Below, one piece after another: positions 1 through 9,280 of a stretch of 62,522 nucleotides of DNA. The stretch lies in contig DAAQ01000037.1 in the NCBI GenBank assembly GCA_001701225.1, positions 1 to 62,522 of the forward strand. Reading direction: 5' to 3'. Position numbers and translations under genes: made by a program. Below the pieces are notes generated by a model. It made no database searches and had not been told where the DNA came from. It saw only the letters and a list, made by a program, of their open reading frames with translations. The stretch is from Bacteroidales bacterium H5. Lineage in GTDB: Bacteria; Bacteroidota; Bacteroidia; Bacteroidales; Muribaculaceae. Numbering within the stretch: position 1 is the stretch's first letter; the number at the start of each line of letters is the position of its first letter.

Positions 1-47
1 CGGCCATACGCCGCGGAGGTCTTTATATATAGATGGGATGATTGATG

Positions 48-1571
48 TCAGAGATTGCGGGCGTCGACCTCTTCCTCCTCGGTGACGGGGATGTCGGTGT
101 TGACGTTCTTCGAGCCGATAAGGCCGTAGAAGAGGATGTATGCAAGCATGGCGACGATGAGCCAGTAGGAGGCCATGTAACCGGCCTCGCCTGCGATCCA
201 GCTCTGTACCAGAGGCATCACGCCGCCGCCGACCACCATCATCATGAAGATGCCCGAAGCCTGGGCGGTATATTTGCCGAGGCCCTCGACAGCGAGGTTG
301 AAGATGCCGCCCCACATCACCGATGTGCAGAGGCCGCAGAGTATCAGCAGCAGTGCCGAGATGGGCACGCGGGGCACTGTCGTGAGGTTGGTCACGACCT
401 GTGCGGGCGAAATCTCGAACTCGGTCTGGATAGTCTCTGCATAGGGGGCGAGCTTGGCTGCGTCGGGGGCAGCGATGAAGTCGGCCACAGCCTCGGCGGG
501 TACACCGGCGGTAGCGAGCACCTCGGTGGTGTTCTCGACAGGGTCATAGACGATTGCCGGAACCTCGACAGCCTTATCCTTGGGGATGGCGATAGCGAAG
601 ACCACGAGGAGGATGGCAACTGTCGAGACGGTGATGATCTGGGCCTTTGTGCTTACCGAACCGCTGATGAAGCCCGAGAGTGTACGGCCCACAAGCATGA
701 GCAGCCAGTAGATGGCGACGATGGCGCCCGCGATGGTAGAGGCTGCCCCGATGACACCCGCGCCACTCGCGCTCTGGTCTGCCAGATAGAAATTGAGAGT
801 GCCGGGGATGCCTATCTCTATGCCTACATAGAAGAATATGCCGATGACACCGAGCACGCAGTGACGGAAGTTCCAGGGCGAGTGAGAGTACTTGACCTTC
901 TTGCCGGTTGCGGTCTTGTTGGGCTCGGGGATTGCCACGAACGAGATGATGATGAACGCCACGGCAAAGACACCCATGGCGACCCAGAGCAGGGGTGCCA
1001 CGTCGCTCATCTGGGTCTTGGTGGTGAGCTGGCCGATGAGTGCGCCAACGAAGAGGGGGGTCAGCGTACCGGACAGCGAGTTGAGCGCGCCGCCGCTCTG
1101 CAGAAGCTGGTTACCCGTCTTGCCGCCCCCGCCGAGCAGGTTGAGCATCGGGCATACGACTGTGTTGAGCATGCAGACACAGAAACCGCAGATAAAGGCA
1201 CCGAGCAGATAGATGAAGAAATTGAGTGTGACAGGGCTGCCGCCAATCTCGCCCACGACGGTCTCGGCGCCGGTAACACTCGAGAGCCACTGTACGAAGA
1301 GGCCGACAAAGCCTACGGCCATGGCCCAGAGGGCGGTCTTCTTATAGCCGATTTTGACAAGCAGGTTTCCGGCTGGAATACCCATGAACAGGTAGGCCAG
1401 GAAGTTCATCATGTTGCCCATCATGCCGAGCACCGAGTTGCCGGCAAACTTGTAGCCCCAGATCGTGCCGATAGGGGCGGCCAGATTGGTCACGAACGAT
1501 ATCATTGCATAGATGCAGAACATCGCGACTATCGCTACGACATGACCGTTCTTCTTTTCTGAAGGTTTCAT
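48..1571 (-). CDS. FHS/MFS sugar:proton symporter
   Basis: Inner-membrane major facilitator protein of 507 aa, resembling the FHS family (fucose/glucose/galactose permeases) that imports sugars with protons. About 12 hydrophobic segments are visible, and the family-like N-Q...GG stretch occurs near residues 154-161 (GNQLLQSGGA). A hydrophilic insertion of about 70 residues (roughly 331-401) sits between two membrane segments and makes the protein longer than the usual 400-440 aa. The ATG at 1571 follows a -7 type promoter (1690-1697). It is divergent from transketolase, which fits a role in carbohydrate supply. The substrate cannot be told from sequence. Confidence 0.85.
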   Translation of the reverse strand: MKPSEKKNGHVVAIVAMFCIYAMISFVTNLAAPIGTIWGYKFAGNSVLGMMGNMMNFLAYLFMGIPAGNLLVKIGYKKTALWAMAVGFVGLFVQWLSSVTGAETVVGEIGGSPVTLNFFIYLLGAFICGFCVCMLNTVVCPMLNLLGGGGKTGNQLLQSGGALNSLSGTLTPLFVGALIGQLTTKTQMSDVAPLLWVAMGVFAVAFIIISFVAIPEPNKTATGKKVKYSHSPWNFRHCVLGVIGIFFYVGIEIGIPGTLNFYLADQSASGAGVIGAASTIAGAIVAIYWLLMLVGRTLSGFISGSVSTKAQIITVSTVAILLVVFAIAIPKDKAVEVPAIVYDPVENTTEVLATAGVPAEAVADFIAAPDAAKLAPYAETIQTEFEISPAQVVTNLTTVPRVPISALLLILCGLCTSVMWGGIFNLAVEGLGKYTAQASGIFMMMVVGGGVMPLVQSWIAGEAGYMASYWLIVAMLAYILFYGLIGSKNVNTDIPVTEEEEVDARNL

Positions 1572-1962
1572 TGTCTTTTGAGATAAGATAAGAAGTGATT
1601 ATTTTTATGATTGATTTTAGTTTCCGAACTATCGTTAGTGTATCTGGTGCTGTCGGACGTACCTTGGAAGCTCCGGGCCTTAACTGACACAAAGGTAGGA
1701 TTTTTTTTAATTGCCCGACATTTAACGATTGTTAAATTATACGTTTCTTATAAAAATTGGCGAATCTTTTTCATTTCTTTTTCAGGCGAGGGGTATCCCC
1801 ACGGGCTCTCCAGCCATGTTTTATCACTCCGGGCATCAGTTTTGACGCGGGGGAGATGGCGAATATCAAAAATTTTGTTTAAATTTGCCGATAGTCCGGG
1901 CGGAAAATACCGGATGATATTGTAATAAATACAATAAGTAAACATAACCATATAGTAATCCA
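1572..1962. promoter_or_regulatory. Divergent promoter region, transporter/transketolase
   Basis: This 391-bp gap has no gene. It holds TACCTTTG on the minus strand at 1690-1697 (for the transporter) and TAAATTTG on the plus strand at 1880-1887 (for transketolase), both matching the Bacteroidetes -7 box TAnnTTTG. I found no well-spaced -33 TTTG for either. A perfect inverted repeat, ATTTAAC/GTTAAAT with a 4-nt centre, lies at 1720-1737, just upstream of the minus-strand -7 box, and could be an operator. Confidence 0.5.
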
Positions 1963-3996
1963 ATGAATCTAACTACAGTCAACCGTGCGGCGGACAACAT
2001 CCGCGCTCTCGCCGCCGCGATGGTTGAGAAAGCCAAGTCGGGACATCCCGGCGGTGCCATGGGAGGCGCAGACTTTGTCAATGTGCTCTATTCGCAGTTC
2101 CTCGTGACCGATCCCGACGACGGACGGTGGATAGCCCGCGACCGCTTCTTCCTCGATCCGGGCCACATGTCGCCGATGCTCTACAGCGTGCTTGCGCTGT
2201 TCGGCCACTATACCACCGACGAGCTCGCCCAGTTCCGCCAGTGGGGGTCGCCCACTCCGGGTCACCCCGAACTCCATCCCGAGCGTGGTGTCGAGAACAC
2301 ATCGGGTCCCCTGGGCCAGGGCCACACCATGGCCGTCGGCTGCGCAATTGCCGAGCGATTCCTTGCAGCACGTTTTGGCGAGTGGCTCTCGCACAAGACA
2401 TACGCCTTCATCTCTGACGGCGGTATCCAGGAGGAAATCTCGCAGGGCGCCGCACGCCTCGCCGGACACCTGGGCCTGTCCAACCTCATCATGTTCTATG
2501 ACTCGAACAAGGTTCAGCTCTCGACCATGGTCGATGCCGTAGACGCCGAGGATGTCGCCGCCAAGTATCGCGCATGGCACTGGAATGTCATCGAGATCAA
2601 CGGCAACAATCCCGAGGCCATAGCCGGAGCCATCGAGACAGCACGCCACGAGACCGAGCGTCCCACCATAATCATCGGACATACCGTGATGGGCAAGGGT
2701 TGCGTCAAGGCCGACGGCGAGAACTATGAGGGCCAGTGCTCGACCCACGGGCAGCCCCTGAGCGCCGCAGGTGCCGATTTCGCAGCCACCATGCGCAATC
2801 TCGGAGCAGACCCCGGGAACCCCTTCGTCATCTTCGACGACGTGAAGGCTCTCTATGAGGCACGCCGCCAGGAGCTCCGCGCCATCGTCAAGGCACGCCG
2901 CGAGGAGCAGGCTGCATGGGAGGCCGCCAACCCCGAACTGGCCAAGGAACTCCACGGCTATCTTGACAACAAGCTCCCCGAAATCGACTGGCGCGCCATA
3001 CCCCACAAGGCCAACATCGCATCGCGTCAGGCTTCGGCTGACGTACTCGCTGTCCTGGCCGAGAAGGTCGGCAACATGATTGTCTCGTCGGCCGACCTCG
3101 CCAACTCCGACAAGACCGATGCCTTCCTCAAGAAGACACATCCCTTCAAGAAGGGCGATTTCTCGGGCGCCTTCCTCCACGCAGGTGTAGCCGAGCTCAC
3201 CATGGCCTCGGTGATGAACGGTATCGCCCTCCACGGCGGTGTCATTGGCGCCTGCGGCACATTCTTCGTATTCTCCGACTATATGAAACCCGCCGTGCGC
3301 ATCGCGGCCCTCATGGAACTCCCCGTCAAATATATCTGGACGCACGATGCATTCCGCGTTGGCGAGGACGGCCCCACCCACGAGCCTGTCGAGCAGGAGG
3401 CACAGCTGCGCCTGATGGAAGAGCTGCGCAACCTCTCGGGACGCCCCTCGATGCTGGTGCTCCGCCCCGCAGACGCTGCCGAGACCAGCGTGGCATGGGA
3501 GATGGCTATGGAGAATTTCCAGACCCCCTCGGCTCTCGTGCTCTCGCGTCAGAATCTGCCTGACCTCCCCGCAGCAAGCGGCGACCGTTTCGCCGAGGCA
3601 CAGGCCGGCAGCCGCCGTGGCGCATACGCCGTCATCAATGTCGAGAATCCCGACGTGATTCTCGTGGCCAACGGCTCGGAGGTATCCCTGCTCTGCGAGG
3701 TAGCCGAGGCCATCGCCGCCGACGGCATCAAGGCCCGCGTCGTGTCGGCCCCCTCGATAGGCCTGTTCAACAACCAGGACATCGACTACCGCCACTCGGT
3801 CATCACTCCCGGTGTCCCCACATTCGGTCTCACCGCCGGACTCCCCTCGACCCTGCGCTCGCTCGTAGGCTCGGACGGTGCCATCTTCGGCCTCGATCAT
3901 TTCGGCGCATCGGCTCCATACAAGGTGCTCGACGAGAAGTTTGGCTTCACCCTCCCCGCCGTCAAGGCACAGGTGCTTGCATATCTCGGCAAGTAA
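1963..3996 (+). CDS. tkt: Transketolase
   Basis: Cytosolic thiamine-diphosphate enzyme of the non-oxidative pentose phosphate pathway, moving two-carbon ketol units between sugar phosphates. At 677 aa it has the normal length. The N-terminal half shows the AKSGHPGGAMG motif near residue 26 and the diphosphate-binding SDGGIQEEISQG segment near residue 150; the central pyrimidine-binding domain has THDAFRVGEDGPTHEPVEQ. The start follows a plausible promoter at 1880-1887. It is monocistronic, with a hairpin after the stop. The same gene class is common next to sugar transporters in Bacteroidales. Confidence 0.97.
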   Translation: MNLTTVNRAADNIRALAAAMVEKAKSGHPGGAMGGADFVNVLYSQFLVTDPDDGRWIARDRFFLDPGHMSPMLYSVLALFGHYTTDELAQFRQWGSPTPGHPELHPERGVENTSGPLGQGHTMAVGCAIAERFLAARFGEWLSHKTYAFISDGGIQEEISQGAARLAGHLGLSNLIMFYDSNKVQLSTMVDAVDAEDVAAKYRAWHWNVIEINGNNPEAIAGAIETARHETERPTIIIGHTVMGKGCVKADGENYEGQCSTHGQPLSAAGADFAATMRNLGADPGNPFVIFDDVKALYEARRQELRAIVKARREEQAAWEAANPELAKELHGYLDNKLPEIDWRAIPHKANIASRQASADVLAVLAEKVGNMIVSSADLANSDKTDAFLKKTHPFKKGDFSGAFLHAGVAELTMASVMNGIALHGGVIGACGTFFVFSDYMKPAVRIAALMELPVKYIWTHDAFRVGEDGPTHEPVEQEAQLRLMEELRNLSGRPSMLVLRPADAAETSVAWEMAMENFQTPSALVLSRQNLPDLPAASGDRFAEAQAGSRRGAYAVINVENPDVILVANGSEVSLLCEVAEAIAADGIKARVVSAPSIGLFNNQDIDYRHSVITPGVPTFGLTAGLPSTLRSLVGSDGAIFGLDHFGASAPYKVLDEKFGFTLPAVKAQVLAYLGK

Positions 3997-4307
3997 TCCG
4001 CCCGACACTGCACTGACACATCTCCTTCCCCCGGCGACAGGTTCTGTCGTCGGGGGATTATGTTGAAGTTTTTGCCAAAACATACACCGAAAGTCGGTAA
4101 AATATGCCCGAAATGGGGATTTTTGGCCAAAAACAGAGTTTTTTTTGCTTAAATTTAGATTAATCCAAAAAAATGTTATACCTTTGGCAAGAAATTCCGC
4201 GCACCGAGCCGGGATTTAGCCATGAGGCACTGCAACCACATTGACATATTAACACCAACTACTCAAACCAGCGAAAATTTCAACTATTTTCCAATAATTA
4301 ATTATTT
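3997..4307 (+). promoter_or_regulatory. Promoter and leader of the OmpA-like gene
   Basis: The 311-bp gap holds the tkt hairpin and then an AT-rich stretch with a TACCTTTG -7 box at 4179-4186. A near-match TTTA lies about 21 nt upstream in the -33 position. This predicts a start near 4193 and an untranslated leader of about 115 nt. I saw no other gene here. Confidence 0.6.
4028..4056 (+). terminator. Hairpin after transketolase
   Basis: An 11-bp stem (CCCCCGGCGAC at 4028-4038 with 4046-4056, one G-T pair) and a 7-nt loop lie about 30 nt after the tkt stop. The T-tract is weak, so termination is likely but not certain. Confidence 0.6.
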
Positions 4308-5510
4308 ATGAAAAAAAGTACCCTTCTTGGCTTGGTAGCCGCTCTTTTCATGGGTCAAAGCGCAATGGCCCAGAGCGCCCAAGAAATCAGCTATGTGGAG
4401 GATCCCGCACAGGGCTACCTCTTCAATAGCTTCTCGAACAACTGGTTCGTATCGGCCGAAGGTGGTATCAACTACTACTTCGACGCCAACAACGGTGAGC
4501 GTAAGTTCTTCGACCGCTTCTCACCCAACGCCGGCATCTGGGTGGGCAAATGGTTCTCGCCCATCATTGGCGCCCGTATCGGCGGTAATTTCACTGCTCT
4601 CAAGGGTCTCAGCAAGGATGGCGGCTGGGGTCCCTATGGAACTTTCGAAAACTCCTGGACAAAATACAAGCGCAACGAGTTCGGTCTGAACCTCGACATG
4701 ATGCTTAACCTCACCAACTGGTGGTGTGGCTATCGTCCCGGCCGTGTCTACAACGCTATCGTTTACGGTGGCGCAGGCTACAACTGGGTATTCCTCCCCG
4801 AGTTCAAGGCCAACGGCCAGCGTGACGGCTGGGGCAAGGGTGGCGATGACAACCTCACCGCTCACGTAGGTCTTATCAACAACTTCAACCTCAACAAGCA
4901 CATCGCCCTCTATCTCGACCTCCGTGTCGCCGCCATCACCGACGATACCAACAACGAGAAGATGCGCAAGACCCACCTCGACGGTCAGGCTTACATCGGT
5001 CTTACCTACAATTTCAACAAGACCACATGGAATGCCCCCATCGTGCCCGTCATCCCCGAAATCCCCAACTGCGACGAGGTTGAGGCCCGCCTCCAGGCTG
5101 CCAACGGCCGCATCGCCGACCTCGAGGGTCAGCTCCGCGACTGCCTCAACCGTCCCGTACAGACTGTCGTGAAGGGTGAGGAAGGTCCCCTCTGCACCAT
5201 CTACTACACCATCGGCAGCTCGCGTATCTCGCGTGTCGACAACAAGGTGCTCGGTGCCGTGGCTGAGGTCATGAAGAGCAACCCCGACCAGAAGTACACC
5301 GTATGCGGCTGGGCCGACAACTACACCGGTACAGACGCCATCAACGACCGTCTGCGTCACGCCCGTGCCAACGGTGTCGAGAAGGTTCTCCTCCGTAACG
5401 GCGTTCCCGCTTCGCAGCTCGATGTTACTGTAAACAACGCCAACCTCAACGACATGGGCGAGAAGTTCGTTTCTCTCGACCGCGCCGTGACCATCAAGGC
5501 CAACAAGTAA
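4308..5510 (+). CDS. OmpA-family outer-membrane protein
   Basis: Predicted outer-membrane protein of 400 aa. Residues 1-21 form a signal peptide ending in SAMAQ. Residues about 40-245 are an amphipathic beta-barrel rich in aromatic residues and ending NFNKTTW. A short coiled coil (around 262-285, EVEARLQAANGRIADLEGQL) leads to a C-terminal OmpA/MotB domain (about 295-395) with the peptidoglycan-binding-like ADNYTGTDAINDRLRHARA segment. Such proteins tie the outer membrane to the cell wall and are among the most abundant Bacteroidales surface proteins. The strong promoter, long leader and good terminator fit high expression. Confidence 0.92.
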   Translation: MKKSTLLGLVAALFMGQSAMAQSAQEISYVEDPAQGYLFNSFSNNWFVSAEGGINYYFDANNGERKFFDRFSPNAGIWVGKWFSPIIGARIGGNFTALKGLSKDGGWGPYGTFENSWTKYKRNEFGLNLDMMLNLTNWWCGYRPGRVYNAIVYGGAGYNWVFLPEFKANGQRDGWGKGGDDNLTAHVGLINNFNLNKHIALYLDLRVAAITDDTNNEKMRKTHLDGQAYIGLTYNFNKTTWNAPIVPVIPEIPNCDEVEARLQAANGRIADLEGQLRDCLNRPVQTVVKGEEGPLCTIYYTIGSSRISRVDNKVLGAVAEVMKSNPDQKYTVCGWADNYTGTDAINDRLRHARANGVEKVLLRNGVPASQLDVTVNNANLNDMGEKFVSLDRAVTIKANK

Positions 5511-5530
5511 TCGAATCCCCAAAGCCAATA

Positions 5531-5566
5531 AAAAACAGGCTGTGCATGTACACAGCCTGTTTTTTT
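5531..5566 (+). terminator. Rho-independent terminator of the OmpA-like gene
   Basis: A perfect 9-bp stem CAGGCTGTG/CACAGCCTG (5536-5544 with 5551-5559), flanked by five A and seven T residues, follows the stop by 20 nt. The A/T flanks allow it to work in both directions between these convergent genes. Confidence 0.92.
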
Positions 5567-5569
5567 ATT

Positions 5570-5597
5570 GGTCTAGTTGAACTAGTTCAACTAGACC
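5570..5597. repeat. Perfect 28-bp palindrome
   Basis: The half-site GGTCTAGTTGAACT is followed directly by its exact reverse complement, and the 3' side continues with another AACTAG. It lies between the OmpA terminator and the end of the DUF4294 gene. Its AACTAG units look like a short intergenic repeat family rather than a protein-binding site; function unknown. Confidence 0.85.
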
Positions 5598-5608
5598 AAC
5601 TAGAATAA

Positions 5609-6262
5609 TCAAAGCTGCCCCTGTTCGACCAGGGTCGCCACCCGCTCTATGATGGCGTCCTTGCGGTCTTTGTCGGGGTTGTAGGTGGTCTTGAGGTTGA
5701 CGCCGAAAAACCGTCCGAACGTCTGCCAGAATCCGGCTCGGAACGACCCCAGGAATGCCTTGAGTATATTGTAGCTGCTCTGGTTGGTCTCGCGGTTGAT
5801 GAGCTTGATGAGCATCTGGGCCTGACTCTTGGTGAACTTCTTCAGCACAGGCTTGTACTGCTCGAACACGGCACCCTCCATCTTCTTGAGGTGCTCCTCG
5901 CGCTCCTTCTGCGTCGGGAAGGTCTCGATATACTCGTATGTCTCTATCAGCGTCTCGCAGATCAGCTTGGCATATGGGAGGGTCTTGCGCACGTCGCGCA
6001 CGGTCTTCCAGTAAAACTCCTCCTCCTTCTTGTTCTTGAACTTAAGGGGCGGATACACCGTGACCTCGGCCAGATAGAGCATCAGCTCCTCCTCGCCATC
6101 CTCGCCGGTGATGAAATTGTATCCCCGCAGCGGCTTGATGCGTCCTCCTCCGGCCTCGATTTCCTCCTCGGTCGGCACAGACGCACCGACCCCCTGCGCC
6201 GCCGTCGACAGGGCGGCGCAGAGGGTCAGCGATGCGGTCATATATCGTAGGGCGCGTATCAT
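5609..6262 (-). CDS. DUF4294 family exported protein
   Basis: A 217-aa protein whose N-terminus (about residues 1-27) looks like a signal peptide. The body matches my memory of DUF4294, a Bacteroidetes family of unknown function: LYLAEVTVYPPLKFKNKKE, the helical region with TLPYAKLICETLIETYEYIE, and the end with INRETNQSSYNILKAFLGSF. Highly charged and helical after residue 70. The gene lies 27 nt downstream of nadB on the same strand and may be cotranscribed with it. No catalytic motif is visible. Confidence 0.8.
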   Translation of the reverse strand: MIRALRYMTASLTLCAALSTAAQGVGASVPTEEEIEAGGGRIKPLRGYNFITGEDGEEELMLYLAEVTVYPPLKFKNKKEEEFYWKTVRDVRKTLPYAKLICETLIETYEYIETFPTQKEREEHLKKMEGAVFEQYKPVLKKFTKSQAQMLIKLINRETNQSSYNILKAFLGSFRAGFWQTFGRFFGVNLKTTYNPDKDRKDAIIERVATLVEQGQL

Positions 6263-6289
6263 TCTATTATAACGCCCGGGACGGGTTTT

Positions 6290-7873
6290 TTATTGCTCGG
6301 GGTCGTGTGGCACAGGCGGATAGTCGACCGTATAGTGCAGTCCGCGGCTCTCCTTGCGCTCCTTGGCCTGACGCATTATCAGGTATCCAACGTTGATGAT
6401 ATTGCGGAGCTCGCATATCTCGCGCGATGCCTTCGAGCACTTGAACAGCTTCTCGGTCTCCTCATAGAGTATGTCGAGGCGGTTCCATGCGCGGTCCAGA
6501 CGCAGGTCTGAGCGCACGATGCCCACGTATGTGCCCATTATCTGGCCCACCTCCTTGATGCTCTGGGTTATCAGCACCATCTCCTCGGGGTGGCGTGTGC
6601 CGCTGTCGTCCCATTCGGGTACGTCGGTGCGCAGGTCATAGTGGCCTACGGCCTCCATCGCGTGTCGCGCTGCGGCATCGGCATAGACCACAGCCTCGAT
6701 GAGCGAGTTTGACGCGAGCCTGTTGCCGCCGTGCAGTCCTGTGCACGAGCACTCGCCCACGGCATAGAGGCGCCTGATGCTCGACTCGCCGTTGCCGTCG
6801 ACCTTGATGCCGCCGCACAGATAGTGTGCCGCGGGTGCCACGGGTATGTAGTCCTTGGTGATGTCTATGCCCAGCGAGAGGCATTTGGCATAGATATTCG
6901 GAAAATGCTTCTTTGTCTCCTCGGGGTCCTTGTGTGTCACGTCGAGATAAACATGGTCGTCGCCGTGCAGCTTCATCTCCGAGTCGATGGCGCGCGCCAC
7001 GATGTCGCGTGGGGCCAGCGAGAGTCGCGGGTCATACTTGTGCATGAACTCCTCGCCGCGCTTGTTGCGAAGCACTGCGCCATATCCGCGCATGGCCTCG
7101 GTGATGAGGAACGACGGACGGTCGCCCGGATGATAGAGGGCCGTGGGGTGGAACTGTATGAACTCCATATCCTTGACCGTCCCCTTGGCGCGATATACCA
7201 TCGCTATGCCGTCGCCGGTGGCCACGAGAGGGTTCGTGGTGGTCTGGTAGACGGCTCCGCAGCCGCCGGTGGCCATGAGCGTGATGCGCGACAGGAAGGT
7301 GTCGACATTCCCGGTATCTGTGTCGAGAACATATGCGCCATAGCATGTGATGTCGGGTGTGCGGCGCGTCACGACCTTGCCCAGATGGTGCTGGGTGATG
7401 ATCTCGATGGCGAAATGATGCTCGTAGACGTCGATATTCTTGTTGGCGCGCACGGCCTTGATGAGCGAGTCCTGAATCTCGAACCCTGTATTGTCGGCAT
7501 GGTGCAGTATGCGGAACTCCGAGTGTCCCCCCTCGCGGTGAAGGTCGAACGAGCCGTCATCCTTCTTGTCGAAATCGACTCCCCACTTTATCAGCTCGGC
7601 GATCTGCGATGGTGCGTTGCGCACCACCTTCTCCACGGCTTCGCGGTCTGACAGCCAGTCGCCCGCGACCATCGTGTCGTGTATGTGCTTGTCAAAATCG
7701 TCGACCTCGAGGTTTGTCACCGAGGCCACACCACCCTGGGCGAGCGCCGTGTTGGCTTCGTCGAGGGTCGTCTTGCAGACGAGCGCCACCGTGCCGTGGC
7801 CGGCCACCTTGAGCGCGAAGCTCATGCCGGCGATGCCCGACCCGATGACGAGATAGTCATATTTCCTGATCAT
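6290..7873 (-). CDS. nadB: L-aspartate oxidase
   Basis: FAD enzyme that oxidises L-aspartate to iminoaspartate, the first step of de novo NAD synthesis; under anaerobic conditions fumarate serves as acceptor. The 527-aa length is normal. The N-terminal dinucleotide-binding motif reads VIGSGIAGMSFALK (about 8-21). The family-typical NTALAQGGVASV follows near residue 41, and the succinate-dehydrogenase-like HREGGHSE, QFHPTALY and GLHGGNRLASNSL motifs are all present. nadA and nadC are not in the window. A well-formed promoter lies immediately upstream (7901-7931). Confidence 0.96.
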   Translation of the reverse strand: MIRKYDYLVIGSGIAGMSFALKVAGHGTVALVCKTTLDEANTALAQGGVASVTNLEVDDFDKHIHDTMVAGDWLSDREAVEKVVRNAPSQIAELIKWGVDFDKKDDGSFDLHREGGHSEFRILHHADNTGFEIQDSLIKAVRANKNIDVYEHHFAIEIITQHHLGKVVTRRTPDITCYGAYVLDTDTGNVDTFLSRITLMATGGCGAVYQTTTNPLVATGDGIAMVYRAKGTVKDMEFIQFHPTALYHPGDRPSFLITEAMRGYGAVLRNKRGEEFMHKYDPRLSLAPRDIVARAIDSEMKLHGDDHVYLDVTHKDPEETKKHFPNIYAKCLSLGIDITKDYIPVAPAAHYLCGGIKVDGNGESSIRRLYAVGECSCTGLHGGNRLASNSLIEAVVYADAAARHAMEAVGHYDLRTDVPEWDDSGTRHPEEMVLITQSIKEVGQIMGTYVGIVRSDLRLDRAWNRLDILYEETEKLFKCSKASREICELRNIINVGYLIMRQAKERKESRGLHYTVDYPPVPHDPEQ

Positions 7874-7900
7874 GGTTCAGACTGTGGTTTAATCTGTCTG

Positions 7901-7931
7901 CAAAAATAGTCAAAAATAAGTTAACGGCAAA
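7901..7931 (-). promoter_or_regulatory. Promoter of nadB
   Basis: On the minus strand a -33 TTTG (7928-7931) and a -7 TATTTTTG (7901-7908) are separated by 19 nt, an excellent match to the Bacteroidetes consensus. The -33 element lies inside the stem of the upstream metY terminator. Confidence 0.75.
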
Positions 7932-7951
7932 AAGAATTTCTTGCCGTTAAC
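7920..7951 (-). terminator. Terminator of the metY-like gene
   Basis: A perfect 11-bp stem, GTTAACGGCAA with TTGCCGTTAAC, and a 10-nt loop, followed on the minus strand by TTATTTTTG. It follows the metY stop by about 38 nt. Confidence 0.8.
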
Positions 7952-7989
7952 CCATTATGCAATATCAGTCATGTCTTCGGTCTGTCCGC

Positions 7990-9276
7990 TCAGTCTAGTG
8001 CCTGCTCCAGGTCGGCTATCAGGTCGTCGGCATGCTCGGTACCTATCGACAGGCGTATGGTGCCCGGATATATGTGCTGCTCGGCCTGCTGCCCGGGGGT
8101 GAGCTGCGAGTGGGTTGTGGTGGCGGGATGGATGACGAGGCTCTTCACGTCGGCCACGTTGGCCAGCAGCGAGAATATCTCGAGCGAGTCGATGAACCTG
8201 TGGGCCTCGGCGATGCCACCCTTTATCTCGAACGTGAATATCGACCCCGCGCCGTGCGGAAAAAACTTTTTGTATAGCTCATGGTCGGGATGTCCGGGCA
8301 GCGAGGGATGGTTTACCTTGGCCACCTTGGGATGCGATGCCAGATAACGCACAATCTTCTCGGTGTTCTCGACATGGCGCTCGACACGCAGCGAGAGGGT
8401 CTCCAGACCCTGCAGCAGCATAAAGGCGTTGAACGGACTGATGGCCGCCCCTGTGTCGCGCAGTATCACGGCACGGACGCGGGTCACGAAAGCCGCCTCT
8501 CCGGCAACGTCGGCAAACACCGCGCCGTGATAGTTTGGGTCAGGTTCGGTTATCTGCGGGAACTTGCCCGAGGCACGCCAGTCAAACTTGCCCGAGTCGA
8601 CTATGATGCCGCCGAGCGATGTGCCGTGACCGCCGATGAACTTGGTGGCCGAGTGGACCACGATGTCGGCCCCGTGCTCGATGGGACGTATCAGATAGGG
8701 TGTCCCGAAGGTGTTGTCGATGACCATCGGCACACCGTGGCGGTGGGCTATGGCGGCCACTGCGTCGATGTCGAGCAGCGAGCAGTTGGGATTGCCCATC
8801 GTCTCGATGAACACAGCCTTTGTCTCGGGACGTATCGCCTTCTCGAAATTCTGCAGGTCTGACGGGTCGACAAACGTCGTGGTGATGCCGTATGTCGGCA
8901 GCGTGTTGTCAAGCAGGTTGTACGACCCGCCATATATGTTGTTGGCCGATACGATATGGTCGCCGGCCTTGGCCAGATTCAGGAAAGTATATGTCACAGC
9001 AGCCGCCCCGCTGGCCACTGCCAGGGCTGCGACTCCCCCCTCGAGGGCCGCCACACGCTTCTCGAGCACCTCCTGTGTCGGATTGGTCAGGCGTCCGTAG
9101 ATATTGCCCGGCTCCTTCAGGTCAAAGCGGTCGGCCGCATGCTGCGAATTGTGGAAAACGTATGATGTGGTCTGATACAGAGGCACCGCGCGAGCATCGG
9201 TGACGGGATCCGGCTCCTCCTGCCCCACATGGAGCTGAAGCGTCTCGAAATGTAGTTTTGTACGGTCTAATGACAT
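7990..9276 (-). CDS. metY: O-acetylhomoserine sulfhydrylase
   Basis: PLP enzyme of the Cys/Met metabolism family, 428 aa from the ATG at 9276. It is expected to make homocysteine directly from O-acetylhomoserine and sulfide. Visible features are LYQTTSYVF near residue 36, YGRLTNPTQEVLEKRVAALEGG, the PLP lysine in VVHSATKFIGGHG, and the long C-terminal part (GSIFTFEIKGG, HPATTTHSQL) typical of MetY rather than MetB. An upstream in-frame extension to 9357 crosses the promoter box and is unlikely to be translated. It could also act as a related gamma-lyase, but the length favours MetY. Confidence 0.88.
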   Translation of the reverse strand: MSLDRTKLHFETLQLHVGQEEPDPVTDARAVPLYQTTSYVFHNSQHAADRFDLKEPGNIYGRLTNPTQEVLEKRVAALEGGVAALAVASGAAAVTYTFLNLAKAGDHIVSANNIYGGSYNLLDNTLPTYGITTTFVDPSDLQNFEKAIRPETKAVFIETMGNPNCSLLDIDAVAAIAHRHGVPMVIDNTFGTPYLIRPIEHGADIVVHSATKFIGGHGTSLGGIIVDSGKFDWRASGKFPQITEPDPNYHGAVFADVAGEAAFVTRVRAVILRDTGAAISPFNAFMLLQGLETLSLRVERHVENTEKIVRYLASHPKVAKVNHPSLPGHPDHELYKKFFPHGAGSIFTFEIKGGIAEAHRFIDSLEIFSLLANVADVKSLVIHPATTTHSQLTPGQQAEQHIYPGTIRLSIGTEHADDLIADLEQALD

Positions 9277-9280
9277 ATTA

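Noticed and set aside
42..1562. Long open frame opposite the FHS transporter
   Set aside because: It is rich in His, Asp and Gly with no domain, and mirrors the transporter's codons; an antisense shadow of a GC-rich gene.
1969..4083. 704-aa open frame antisense to transketolase
   Set aside because: Composition is that of a reverse-strand shadow; the plus strand is clearly transketolase.
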